This document shows positions 8,421 through 15,961 of a stretch of 50,376 nucleotides of DNA, in pieces. The notes below the pieces were generated by a model, which was not told where the DNA came from, searched no databases, and saw nothing but the letters and a program-made list of their open reading frames with translations. The stretch comes from JBBDNV01 sp040877415 (GTDB lineage Bacteria; Planctomycetota; Planctomycetia; Pirellulales; PALSA-1355). The position numbers and the translations under genes are program-made. The stretch covers positions 1-50,376 of the forward strand of contig JBBDNV010000195.1 of NCBI GenBank assembly GCA_040877415.1, read 5' to 3'. The first letter of the stretch is position 1. The number at the start of each line of letters is the position of its first letter.

Positions 8421-9200
8421 CTTTACCGCCGGCTGCGGGGGCTGCCACTGTTTGATGGCGTCGTCGGAAACTTTCAAAAGCGGCGAATAGCGCGGGTGGC
8501 GCGATTCCTTGTAGGGGTCGTTCCGCGCCGCGTTGTAGCAGCAAATCAGCGACCAGCGCGGATCGTCCGAGCGGTTCTGATCCGAGCGGTGCAGCAGGTT
8601 GCAGTGGAAGAACAGGGCGTCGCCCGGAGTAGCTTCGATGTAGATTCGCTCCAGCCGCGCAAGCGCCGCCTCGACCATCTCCATGTCGGCGCCGGTCTGG
8701 TCGCCGGTTTTGCCGTGCTCGACGCGTCCCATCAGGTGCGACCCCTTGAGCACTTGCAGGCAGCCGTTTTGCCGGGTGGCCCGATCCACGGCGATCAGGC
8801 AACTGGCCAACAGCGGGAACAGGCAGCCGTTGTGATACCAATAGCCGTAATCCTGGTGCCACTCCCAGGCGCCGCCCACGCGCGGCTCTTTGAGCATCAT
8901 CTTGGTGTGATAGTGATAAACCTCGCCCCCCAGCAGTTGCTCCATGCGGTCGACGATCCGCGGGGAGCGGGAGAACATGCCGTACAGGTCGTCGCCGGCG
9001 GTGTTCCACACGGTCAGCTTCGTGATCTGGCCGGTGGAGTCCCTGCGGCCGGCCGCGCCGTCAATCAGGGCCTGATCGCCTTTGGCGTACGAGAGCAGCG
9101 ATTGCATTTCCTGCTCGTCGAACAGCTTGGGCACGAGCAGGTAGCCCGTCTCGTGATATCGGGCCAGCTCGGCGGGAGTGAAAAGATTTTGGGCGGTCAT
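8418..9200 (-). CDS. phytanoyl-CoA dioxygenase (PhyH) family oxygenase
   Basis: 260 aa from the ATG at 9200 (MTAQNLFTPAELARYHETGY); an ATG at 9218 adds six residues. This is an Fe(II)/2-oxoglutarate-dependent oxygenase of the PhyH family. The iron facial triad is seen as WEWHQDYGYW (His and Asp) and, towards the C-terminus, FFHCNLLHRS (second His), followed by RWSLICCYN carrying the 2-oxoglutarate Arg. The N-terminal GYLLVPKLF...EM is the usual family opening. The substrate is unknown; many planctomycete paralogs exist. The upstream neighbour is divergent (VanZ-like). Confidence 0.88.
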   Translation of the reverse strand: MTAQNLFTPAELARYHETGYLLVPKLFDEQEMQSLLSYAKGDQALIDGAAGRRDSTGQITKLTVWNTAGDDLYGMFSRSPRIVDRMEQLLGGEVYHYHTKMMLKEPRVGGAWEWHQDYGYWYHNGCLFPLLASCLIAVDRATRQNGCLQVLKGSHLMGRVEHGKTGDQTGADMEMVEAALARLERIYIEATPGDALFFHCNLLHRSDQNRSDDPRWSLICCYNAARNDPYKESRHPRYSPLLKVSDDAIKQWQPPQPAVK

Positions 9201-9369
9201 CGTCCAGGCGGTTCGCATGCGAGGGAGATTTGCCGGCGCTTGGGCGGCTCGGGCTTTCGCCCCGGCGCGGTTTTCGTATACCTTTATACCATCCGCACCG
9301 CGATTTTTCAGCCGACGGCGGCGGCATGGCCGGCGTCACGGATTTGGGCCGTCACAGGGCAGCGTCTCG

Positions 9370-9780
9370 ATGGATACTCGCTCCAGCGACCCGAAGGTGT
9401 CCGCCGGCGATCGGGCCCATTGGGCGAAGAGAATCAGTCCGGCCGTACTGGCTGTCTACTGGGCCGCGTTGTTCGCCTCGACCCACGTGCCGCGGTTTTC
9501 CTTGCCGCTGGAACCCTCCGACAAGGTGCTGCACTCGTTCGGCTTCACCGTGTTGGCGTTTCTGTTGGCCTTCATGTGGTCGCTGCGCGGCCCGTTCGGC
9601 CTGCGGCCATGTCTGGCCGTGCTGGCGATCGTCGCCGCTTACGCCGCGATTGACGAAGCAACGCAGCCGCTGGTTCACCGCACGGCCGACGCGGCCGACT
9701 GGATTGCCGACGTGTTTGGCTCGATCAGCGGACTGGCGATTTTTCTGGTCGCCAGAGCAGCCATTCGACGACGGGGCTAG
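9370..9780 (+). CDS. VanZ-like membrane protein
   Basis: 136 aa from the ATG at 9370 (MDTRSSDPKV); the frame stays open upstream, but that part is Arg-rich and not protein-like. Four hydrophobic segments fit the VanZ topology, and IDEATQPLVHRTADAADWIAD carries the family signature (D-E-x-x-Q ... R ... D-W/V ... D/N) before the last helix. VanZ of enterococci gives low-level teicoplanin resistance; the general role of the family in envelopes is unknown. It is transcribed divergently from the oxygenase and convergently with the decarboxylase gene. Confidence 0.85.
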   Translation: MDTRSSDPKVSAGDRAHWAKRISPAVLAVYWAALFASTHVPRFSLPLEPSDKVLHSFGFTVLAFLLAFMWSLRGPFGLRPCLAVLAIVAAYAAIDEATQPLVHRTADAADWIADVFGSISGLAIFLVARAAIRRRG

Positions 9781-9809
9781 CGGCGCGTAACGGTCGAACT
9801 GTGCGGTGG

Positions 9810-9835
9810 CATGCTCACGCCGGAGCGTGAGCATG
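9810..9835. terminator. hairpin between convergent genes, possible bidirectional terminator
   Basis: An 11-bp perfect stem (CATGCTCACGC at 9810-9820 with its complement at 9825-9835) and a CGGA loop, placed between the VanZ stop (9780) and the decarboxylase stop (9849). It has no T-tract on either strand, so it could equally be a dispersed repeat or a transcript 3'-end stabiliser. Confidence 0.5.
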
Positions 9836-9848
9836 TCGCTCCACCTGC

Positions 9849-10823
9849 TCACACGTTGGGCGTCGGTGGGCGGTAGTCGCCGAGATCGATCGATTGGAAC
9901 CACTCGATCGTTCGCTGCAAACCTTCCCGCAGCGGCACCTTCGGCTCCCAGTTGAGGTGTTTCTTCGCCAGCGTGATGTCGGGCCGCCGCTTGGTCGGAT
10001 CGTCGACCGGCAGGGGCCGATAGACGAGCTTCGACTTTGAGCCGGTCAGCTCGAGCACGAGCCCGGCCAGCTCCAGGATCGTGAACTCGTCCGGATTGCC
10101 AAGGTTGACCGGTCCGATGAAGTCGTCCGGCCCGTTCATCATCCGCATCATGCCTTCGATCAAATCGTCGCGATAGCAGAACGATCGCGTCTGGTCCCCC
10201 CGGCCGAAGATCGTGATGTCGTCGCCCGAGAGCGCCTGGCGGATGAAGTTGGAAACGACGCGGCCGTCATAGGGATGCATCCTTTGGCCGTAGGTGTTGA
10301 AGATCCGCACGATGCGGATATTGACGTGGTTGGTGCGCCAGTAATCCATAAACAGGGTTTCGGCCAGCCGTTTGCCCTCGTCGTAGCAGGCGCGGGGGCC
10401 AATCGGATTGACGGCGCCGCGATACGATTCGGTTTGCGGATGCACTTGGGGATCGCCGTACACTTCGCTGGTCGAGGCCTGCAAGACCTTGGCCTTGCAG
10501 CGCTTGGCCATGCCCAGCACGTGGATCGCGCCCTGCACCGAGGTTTTGGTGGTCTTGATGGGGTTGAACTGGTAGTGGCCGGGCGAGGCGGGACAAGCCA
10601 GGTTGTAGATCTCGTCGACCTCGAGCCAGATGGGCTGCGTGATGTCGTGGCGCACGAGGTCGAAGTTGGGGCGAGCCAGCAGATGGGCGACGTTCGATTT
10701 CTGGCTGGTAAAGAAATTGTCGAGGCAAATCACGTCGTGATCCTCCTCGACCAGCCGTTCGCACAGGTGCGAGCCGAGAAAACCCGCCCCGCCGGTGACC
10801 AGGATGCGCTTGTTAAATGCCAT
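9849..10823 (-). CDS. NAD-dependent nucleotide-sugar decarboxylase (UXS family)
   Basis: 324 aa, extended short-chain dehydrogenase. The Rossmann motif TGGAGFLGSH is at residues 10-19, the catalytic Tyr/Lys in ACYDEGKR (about 145-152), with ASTSEVYGDP before it. The sequence matches UDP-glucuronate decarboxylases (NLACPASPGHYQ, RIFNTYGQRMHPYDGRVV), which convert UDP-glucuronate to UDP-xylose. The adjacent upstream gene is a dehydrogenase of the UDP-GlcNAc (WbpA) rather than UDP-glucose type, so the true substrate could be UDP-GlcNAc-uronate, giving UDP-N-acetylxylosamine; that is inference. Probably cotranscribed with the dehydrogenase (105-bp gap). Confidence 0.9.
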   Translation of the reverse strand: MAFNKRILVTGGAGFLGSHLCERLVEEDHDVICLDNFFTSQKSNVAHLLARPNFDLVRHDITQPIWLEVDEIYNLACPASPGHYQFNPIKTTKTSVQGAIHVLGMAKRCKAKVLQASTSEVYGDPQVHPQTESYRGAVNPIGPRACYDEGKRLAETLFMDYWRTNHVNIRIVRIFNTYGQRMHPYDGRVVSNFIRQALSGDDITIFGRGDQTRSFCYRDDLIEGMMRMMNGPDDFIGPVNLGNPDEFTILELAGLVLELTGSKSKLVYRPLPVDDPTKRRPDITLAKKHLNWEPKVPLREGLQRTIEWFQSIDLGDYRPPTPNV

Positions 10824-10928
10824 TTTGTGGTGATTGGTCGTTCGTGGTGAATGGCCGCCGAGGCGTGGCGCATCGACCGGATGAACCGCCGAGCGGGACC
10901 GTTGGTCCCGGGGCTAAACGGTTTCTGC

Positions 10929-12248
10929 TCACGCTTTGCGGATCTTTTCCCGTCCCTGGCGCACGTTTCGGGTCGCGTTGCGCGTGTCGACCACGAGCTT
11001 CGAGTGCTGGACGATAAAATCGTAGTCGTAGGCCGAATGGTCGGTGGCGATCAGCACGCAGTCCTGGCCGGCCAGAAACCCGGCGTCCAGCGGCGAGCTG
11101 GTCATCTGGGGCACGTCGTGATGGCGCATCTGCGGCAGCTTCGGCACGTGAGGATCGTTGTAGGTGAGAATCGCCATCCCCGCTTTCAACAAATCCATCA
11201 GTTCGAAGGAAGGGCTCTCGCGCGGATCGTCGATGTCTTTCTTGTAGGCCACGCCCAGGATGCAGATCCGGCTCCCCTTGAGCGGTTTGCCGGCCTCGTT
11301 GAGTGCTTGCGTCACGCGGTGCACGACGTAGGTGGGCATGGCGGTGTTGATTTCGCCGGCCAACTCGATGAACCGCGTCGGCATGCCGTGTTTTCGGGCC
11401 ACCCAGCTCAGGTAAAACGGATCGATCGGAATGCAGTGACCGCCCAGCCCCGGCCCGGGATAAAACGCCTGAAACCCGAACGGCTTCGTCTTGGCCGCGT
11501 CGATCACTTCCCACACGTCGATGCCGATCTTGTCGAACAGCATCTTCAGCTCGTTGACCATGGCGATATTGACCGAGCGATACGTGTTCTCCAGAATCTT
11601 GCACGCTTCGGCCACCTCGCAGCTCGAAACCGGCACAATGTTGAGGACGGCCTGGGAATAGAGCGCTTCGGCCAATCGGGCGCTTTCGGGCTCGGTTCCG
11701 CCGACCACCTTGGGGATGCCGCTGGCGGTAAAATCCGGATTGCCCGGGTCTTCGCGTTCGGGGCTGTAGGCCAGGAAGTAGTCGCGGCCCAGCTCGAGGC
11801 CGCTTTTCGCCAGAATCGGCAACACCACGTCGCGGGTCGTGCCCGGATAGGTGGTGCTTTCCAGCACCACCAACTGACCGGTACGGAGCGTCTCGGCGAT
11901 TTGCCGGGCCGTGGCCTCGACGTACGCGAGATCGGGGTCGCGGCTTTCGGAAAGGGGCGTCGGCACGCAGATCAACAACACGTCGGCCTCGGCCAGCCGC
12001 GTCATGTCGGCCGTGGGCGTGAATCTCTGGCTTGCGATGCAATCGTTGATCCACTCGGAGGGGATGTGGCCGATGTAGCTTTTGCCGGCCAGCAGCTTTT
12101 CGACTTTGCCCGCGTCGACGTCGAAGCCCATCGTGCGAAAACCGGAGGCAACGAAGGCGCGAACGAGCGGCAAGCCGACGTATCCCAGCCCGACGACCCC
12201 CACCACGGCCGTCTTAGCCCGGATCGCTTTTTCTAGTGCACTGGCCAT
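10929..12248 (-). CDS. nucleotide-sugar 6-dehydrogenase, WbpA (UDP-GlcNAc dehydrogenase) type
   Basis: 439 aa from the ATG at 12248 (MASALEKAIRAK); the frame is open to 12353 but that extension is not protein-like. Oxidises C6 of a UDP-sugar to the uronate in two NAD+-dependent steps. Motifs: GVVGLGYVGLPL near residue 17, SYIGHIP near 57, LESTTYPGTT, KILENTYRSVNIA, and the catalytic Cys in GPGLGGHCIPIDPFYLSW. SYI-HIP and TKPFGFQAFYPGPG are characteristic of the WbpA subgroup (UDP-GlcNAc to UDP-GlcNAcA) as opposed to UDP-glucose dehydrogenases. It would supply uronic acids for the large glycan operon to the right. Confidence 0.9.
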   Translation of the reverse strand: MASALEKAIRAKTAVVGVVGLGYVGLPLVRAFVASGFRTMGFDVDAGKVEKLLAGKSYIGHIPSEWINDCIASQRFTPTADMTRLAEADVLLICVPTPLSESRDPDLAYVEATARQIAETLRTGQLVVLESTTYPGTTRDVVLPILAKSGLELGRDYFLAYSPEREDPGNPDFTASGIPKVVGGTEPESARLAEALYSQAVLNIVPVSSCEVAEACKILENTYRSVNIAMVNELKMLFDKIGIDVWEVIDAAKTKPFGFQAFYPGPGLGGHCIPIDPFYLSWVARKHGMPTRFIELAGEINTAMPTYVVHRVTQALNEAGKPLKGSRICILGVAYKKDIDDPRESPSFELMDLLKAGMAILTYNDPHVPKLPQMRHHDVPQMTSSPLDAGFLAGQDCVLIATDHSAYDYDFIVQHSKLVVDTRNATRNVRQGREKIRKA

Positions 12249-12593
12249 CGCAGCGTTGATCCCGGAAGTTTGTTGTAAGCCGCCGCACACTTGTGACTTG
12301 CGGTCGCAGCTGGCCGAACTATTAACCATAACGTGCCGAGCGTGCGAGTGCATGCCCCGGCGCGTCGAATTTTCGTCCGATTGTAGCGGCTCGGGCGGCT
12401 GGCGCCACGGTGCCGCCGAAGCGGCCGAAAACCAGCGCCGGCGCGGGCCTTCGGGCGGTTGCTATCTGGCGCGTTCCGCTCGCCGGGCTGCCGCGCTAGA
12501 GGCCCATTCCCACCTTTACACGCCGGGAACGTTTGGGGTACCTTCTCACCTCCCAAAAACGGCTCTTCACGTCCTAACGACGAGGTATCCACG
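12249..12593. other. 345-bp divergent intergenic region
   Basis: Lies between the minus-strand dehydrogenase and the plus-strand secreted protein, so it should hold both promoters. A TATGGTTAAT-like AT-rich patch (minus strand, near 12320-12330) could be a -10 region, but no matching -35 was convincing. No repeat or RNA gene was seen. Confidence 0.45.
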
Positions 12594-13340
12594 ATGCGCC
12601 GGGTCTTCGCCACGCTGGTCCTTCCCGCGGTGCTCGCCTGCTGGCTGTTCGGGCCGGTCCGGGCCGACGACTTTCGCATCGAGACCAAAGTCTATAACGG
12701 CCGAAGCAAGCGCCCGGTGAGTCAAAACGTCACGTTGTTCCGCGCGGGCTACGTCTACGACTACTTGTCCATGCCCGAACGGATTGCCGTCTTCGATCAA
12801 GCGCACGGACGCTTTATCGTGCTCGATCCGGTCCGCAAGCTGAAAGCGGAAATCAAATCGAGCGACGTGCGCAAGCTTGTCGACAGCCTGCACGATCTGG
12901 CCGCCAAGAGCTCGGTTGCCGCGCTGAAATTTGCCGCTGATCCCGAGTTCGAGGTGGAGTTCACCGCCCAAGGCGATTTGACGCTTTCCAGTCCGCACGT
13001 CACGTACACGCTGAAAACCGAGCCGGCCGCCACGCCCGAGGCGGCCCAACAATATCACGAGTTCTCCGACTGGTATGCCCGCTTCAACACGATGGCCAAC
13101 CCCGGATCGGGTCCCCCTTTTCCACGGCTGGTCGTCAACGCCGAGCTGGCGAGGCGGGGCCTGGTTCCGACCGAAGTGCGGCGCACCACCCGCTCGGTCT
13201 CGGCGCGTGCCGAGCATTACGTCTCCTGGCGGTTGTTGGACAGCGACCATCGCCGCATCGCCGAGACGGCCAATCAATTGGCCACGTTCAAAGAGGTCGA
13301 CTTCGAAGACCTGCAAGCGCCGGCCGTAACGAAGCGCTAG
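12594..13340 (+). CDS. secreted protein of unknown function
   Basis: 248 aa from the ATG at 12594, chosen because GAGG lies 8 bases upstream and a clear signal peptide follows (MRRVFATLVLPAVLACWLFG, cleavage near VRA-DD). The mature part is beta-rich (DDFRIETKVYNGRSKRPVSQ), with regular strands up to about residue 140 and a helical, Arg-rich tail. The fold resembles planctomycete exported proteins of the outer-membrane lipoprotein-sorting (LolA-like) kind in pattern, but no motif proves this. The upstream neighbour is divergent; the next gene is another exported protein in the same direction. Confidence 0.7.
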   Translation: MRRVFATLVLPAVLACWLFGPVRADDFRIETKVYNGRSKRPVSQNVTLFRAGYVYDYLSMPERIAVFDQAHGRFIVLDPVRKLKAEIKSSDVRKLVDSLHDLAAKSSVAALKFAADPEFEVEFTAQGDLTLSSPHVTYTLKTEPAATPEAAQQYHEFSDWYARFNTMANPGSGPPFPRLVVNAELARRGLVPTEVRRTTRSVSARAEHYVSWRLLDSDHRRIAETANQLATFKEVDFEDLQAPAVTKR

Positions 13341-13358
13341 TGGCGGTCGCATCGCCAC
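13340..13358 (+). terminator. weak hairpin at the stop codon of the secreted-protein gene
   Basis: GTGGCG (13340-13345) pairs with CGCCAC (13353-13358) around a 7-base loop. It starts on the last base of the TAG stop. There is no T-tract, so termination is only a guess. Confidence 0.3.
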
Positions 13359-13373
13359 CGCGTTTAAACGTAT

Positions 13374-13395
13374 TCCCCGCGACAAAGCCGGGGGC
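13374..13395. repeat. degenerate copy of the GGCTTTGCC palindrome
   Basis: CCCCGCGACAAAGCCGGGGG with flanking CT: one arm matches the element at 814-838 well (AAAGCCGGGGGCT), the other arm is degraded. It lies in the short gap between two secreted-protein genes. Confidence 0.5.
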
Positions 13396-13456
13396 TGCAC
13401 GCCGGACTTCCAGCGGTTAGGATGGTGGCATTCTCGCACGCCAGGAGTATGTCGCC

Positions 13457-14392
13457 ATGATGCGTTCCTTCGTCCCGCTGGTTTCCTTCACGATTCTGTG
13501 TGCCGCTTTGCGACCGGCCGCGGCCGCCGAAGTGACCGCCGAAAAAACGCATGAAGGCGTGGCCATCAAGGTCGACGGCCAGCCGTTTGCCGAATATCTC
13601 GTCAAATCGGGAAGCAAGCCCGTGCTGTGGCCGATCATCGGTCCCACCGGCAAGCGCATGACGCGCAATTGGCCCTTGGAAACGGGCGTGGCCGGCGAAA
13701 CGGACCGGGACCATCCGCACCAGCGGTCGCTGTGGTTCTCGCACGGCGACGTCGGCGGGGTCGACTTCTGGAGCGAGGGGCAGGGCCGCATCGAGCACCG
13801 CGAGTTCGTGAAAATCGCCAGCGGCCAGCCGTCGGAAATCGTCACGCGCAACGATTGGCTCAGCCCCGACGGAAGCAAGCTCATTTGCCAGGATGAGCGC
13901 ACCTTCACGTTCGGCGCCCGCGCGGACAGCCGTTTTGTCGACGTGGCAATCGACATCAAGGCCACCGCCGGTCCGGTCGTGTTCGGCGACACCAAGGAAG
14001 GATCGTTCGGCGTGCGCGTCGCCTCGAGCATGCGCGTCGCCGCGAAAAAGGGGGGTAAGATCGTCAACAGTGAAGGCCAAACCGATGACGCCGCGTGGGG
14101 CAAACCGGCCGCCTGGGTCGATTATCACGGACCGGTGGACGGCGAAACGCTGGGCATCGCCATTCTGAACCACCCGACGAGTTTCCGTTTCCCCACGCAC
14201 TGGCACGTGAGGACCTACGGACTCTTCGCGGCCAACCCCTTCGGCCTGGCCGCCTTCACAGGCGGCAAGTCCAAAGGCGAGTATACGCTCGCCGAGGGCG
14301 AAACGCTTAAGCTCCGCTACCGGGTGTTGTTGCACAAAGGGGACGAGAAAGAAGGACGCGTCGCGGAGGCGTTCGCGGAATTCGCGAAATGA
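13457..14392 (+). CDS. DUF6807 (PmoA-like) secreted protein
   Basis: 311 aa, ATG with AGGAG about 9 bases upstream. The signal peptide is residues 1-23 (cleavage after AAA-AE). The body matches the DUF6807/PmoA family: KPVLWPIIGPTGKRMTRNWP, then DRDHPHQRSLWFSHGDVGGVDFW with clustered His residues, and HPTSFRFPTHWHVRTYGLFAANPFG near the C-terminus. The family name comes from an annotation as methane-oxygenase subunit; members are in fact periplasmic proteins with a galactose-mutarotase-like beta-sandwich, frequent in Planctomycetes and Bacteroidetes sugar-degradation loci. A glycan-related role is likely, the reaction unknown. Confidence 0.88.
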   Translation: MMRSFVPLVSFTILCAALRPAAAAEVTAEKTHEGVAIKVDGQPFAEYLVKSGSKPVLWPIIGPTGKRMTRNWPLETGVAGETDRDHPHQRSLWFSHGDVGGVDFWSEGQGRIEHREFVKIASGQPSEIVTRNDWLSPDGSKLICQDERTFTFGARADSRFVDVAIDIKATAGPVVFGDTKEGSFGVRVASSMRVAAKKGGKIVNSEGQTDDAAWGKPAAWVDYHGPVDGETLGIAILNHPTSFRFPTHWHVRTYGLFAANPFGLAAFTGGKSKGEYTLAEGETLKLRYRVLLHKGDEKEGRVAEAFAEFAK

Positions 14393-14618
14393 GGCGTGCA
14401 GGCGGCAGGCGACAATCTCACCGCGACCGAAAATCTTTAGCCAAGGTCTTCATTTCTCGCGGATTCGCGGATTTCTCAAAATTGCCCTCCTTGTTGCAGT
14501 CGGTCCGCCTTATCGGCCGATAGCAATTCCTGTCGGGGCACGACCCAGATTATCTACCCCGCAAGCGGGCTTCTAACTTCTCTATTCCCGCACGCGTTCA
14601 CAGGAGAGAAAAGCGCCC

Positions 14619-14975
14619 ATGATCACCACTTCTGCGGTGATAGAAACCTTGGACGAATTAAGAAGCTACGTCAAAAACATCCTATGCCTGCACAGCGAAC
14701 TTGAGATCGATGCCTATTCACTTACGGAGCGGATCCTGATTCGGGCCGAACGGCCCTGCGGCATCTTCTTCTGCCTGCGCGGTCCGCGCGGGGTCAAACT
14801 TTCGGCGATTTGGGAAACCGAGCGCAACACGCTGCTGTTTTACGGTTGGACCGGAGAGCGCTTCTACAAGATTCAACTTGTCGAAGCGCCACGATTGGAG
14901 GCAGCGGCGGCCTGGCGCGTGGGCCACACGGAAGTTCGACGGGCTAGGGTTAAGGCGGAAAAAAACCGCGCTTGA
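14619..14975 (+). CDS. small conserved-looking protein upstream of csrA
   Basis: 118 aa, ATG with AGGAGA about 11 bases upstream. No family was recognised. It begins MITTSAVIETLDELRSYVKN, has a central antiparallel beta pattern (ILIRAERPCGIFFCLRGPRG, VKLSAIWETERNTLLFYGW, FYKIQLV) and a basic tail ending VKAEKNRA. The absence of a signal peptide or membrane segment suggests a cytoplasmic protein. Its last codons overlap the csrA promoter: the TGA stop lies inside the -35 hexamer at 14972-14977. The region before it (14393-14618) has no gene. Confidence 0.65.
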   Translation: MITTSAVIETLDELRSYVKNILCLHSELEIDAYSLTERILIRAERPCGIFFCLRGPRGVKLSAIWETERNTLLFYGWTGERFYKIQLVEAPRLEAAAAWRVGHTEVRRARVKAEKNRA

Positions 14976-15000
14976 CAGCGCCGGGCCGGATAGTATACAT
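14972..15000 (+). promoter_or_regulatory. sigma70-type promoter of csrA
   Basis: TTGACA (14972-14977), a 16-bp spacer, then TATACAT (14994-15000). The -35 is perfect and overlaps the TGA stop of the preceding gene. Transcription would start near 15006, giving csrA a leader of about 40 nt. Confidence 0.8.
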
Positions 15001-15022
15001 AACTACACTAATACGCAGTCTC

Positions 15023-15044
15023 GATCATACAGGGAGGTACGGTC
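15023..15044 (+). promoter_or_regulatory. csrA leader hairpin with CsrA-binding consensus at the RBS
   Basis: ATACAGGGAGGT (15027-15038) matches the published CsrA consensus RUACARGGAUGU at 11 of 12 positions. Bases 15023-15030 pair with 15037-15044 (seven of eight pairs, one G-U), leaving AGGGAG as a hexaloop that holds the Shine-Dalgarno sequence. The hairpin ends directly at the ATG (15045). This is the layout expected for CsrA repression of its own translation. Confidence 0.75.
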
Positions 15045-15230
15045 ATGCTTGTTCTGTCCCGGCGGGAACGAGAAAGAATCAAGCTCGGCGACTCGATCGT
15101 GGTCACCGTCGTCCGCGTGACGGGCGACAAAGTGCGGCTGGGCATCGAGGCCCCGCCGCACATCCTGGTGCTGCGAGACGAGCTCTCGCCCCGCACGCTG
15201 AGCGGCCCGGCGGCCGCGGAAGAGTCGTAA
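15045..15230 (+). CDS. csrA: carbon storage regulator CsrA
   Basis: 61 aa, complete. The RNA-binding regulator dimer binds GGA motifs in mRNA leaders and blocks or stabilises messages. The start MLVLSRRERERIKLGDSIVV and the central VRLGIEAP are the family signature, including Arg6/Arg7-type and Leu4 contact residues at the N-terminal strand; Arg44 of E. coli corresponds to LRDE in this protein (VLRDELS). The leader carries an apparent autoregulatory site (15023-15044). It is convergent with the 34-kb glycan operon, whose last gene ends 44 bp away. No fliW is nearby. Confidence 0.96.
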   Translation: MLVLSRRERERIKLGDSIVVTVVRVTGDKVRLGIEAPPHILVLRDELSPRTLSGPAAAEES

Positions 15231-15255
15231 GAAAACCCGGTCACCCGGCGACCGG
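15231..15255 (-). terminator. candidate terminator of the glycan operon
   Basis: Read on the minus strand, CCGGTC and GACCGG (15250-15255 and 15237-15242) form a 6-bp GC stem with a 7-base loop, followed by GTTTTC. It starts 19 bp past the stop codon of the last operon gene and lies between two convergent units. The stem is short, so efficiency is uncertain. Confidence 0.55.
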
Positions 15256-15274
15256 CATGGCGCACGCTGGCGGC

Positions 15275-15961
15275 TTAGTGAACGATCCGCACCAGCGTTC
15301 GCAGCAAAATCCCCAGATCGCCGATCAGCGTCGCGCCGGCGATGTACCGCCGAGCCAGCGCAATCTTGTCGGGCAAGATGCGCTCGACGTATTCCCGCTC
15401 GGGATCCGAGCTGGCCGCGAGCTGCTCGGCTTCGTCGCGATACTTCATCGAAGCCGGATCGGTCAGCCCGGGCCGGACCGAGAGCACGTACGCGTAGTCG
15501 CCGCGAAACATTTCCACGTACTTGGGCACCTCGGGTCGCGGGCCCACGAGGCTCATGTGGCCTGCGAGCACGTTGATCAACTGGGGGAGCTCGTCGAGCT
15601 TCGTCTTGCGCAGCCAGCGTCCCACGCGAGTGATGCGCGGATCGGCCCCGAAGGTGATTGGCCCGCCCCGCCCTTCGGCGTCAGCCACCATCGTGCGGAA
15701 CTTGTAAATCCCGAAGGCGCGGAAATTCCGCCCCACCCGCTCTTGCACGAAGAACACCCGGCCCGGTGAGTCGAGCCGAATGGCAAGAGCGGCGATTGCC
15801 AAGAGCGGGCTGGCGAGGAGCAACCCCAAGCCGGCGGCCAACAGGTCGAACGTGCGCTTGGCAAAGCGGTAGATGGGACGCCGCGGCGGCAGCGACGAAC
15901 CGGCGCGCTCGGCCGTGACGGAATCGCGGTCGAACGCCGAAATGCCCAGGATCGCCGTCAT
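15275..15961 (-). CDS. undecaprenyl-phosphate sugar phosphotransferase (bacterial sugar transferase)
   Basis: 228 aa from ATG 15961, which overlaps the previous stop as ATGA; the open frame further upstream is a shadow. It is a monotopic phosphoglycosyl transferase that loads the first sugar-1-phosphate onto undecaprenyl phosphate at the inner membrane. After a hydrophobic segment (TFDLLAAGLGLLLASPLLAI, about 36-55) come VFFVQERVGRNFRAFGIYKF, RTMVADAE, the TRVGRWLRKTKLDELPQL motif with the catalytic Asp-Glu, and GHMSLVGPRPE. The short form (no N-terminal four-helix domain) resembles PglC/WecA-independent PGTs. It is the last gene of the operon. Confidence 0.94.
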   Translation of the reverse strand: MTAILGISAFDRDSVTAERAGSSLPPRRPIYRFAKRTFDLLAAGLGLLLASPLLAIAALAIRLDSPGRVFFVQERVGRNFRAFGIYKFRTMVADAEGRGGPITFGADPRITRVGRWLRKTKLDELPQLINVLAGHMSLVGPRPEVPKYVEMFRGDYAYVLSVRPGLTDPASMKYRDEAEQLAASSDPEREYVERILPDKIALARRYIAGATLIGDLGILLRTLVRIVH

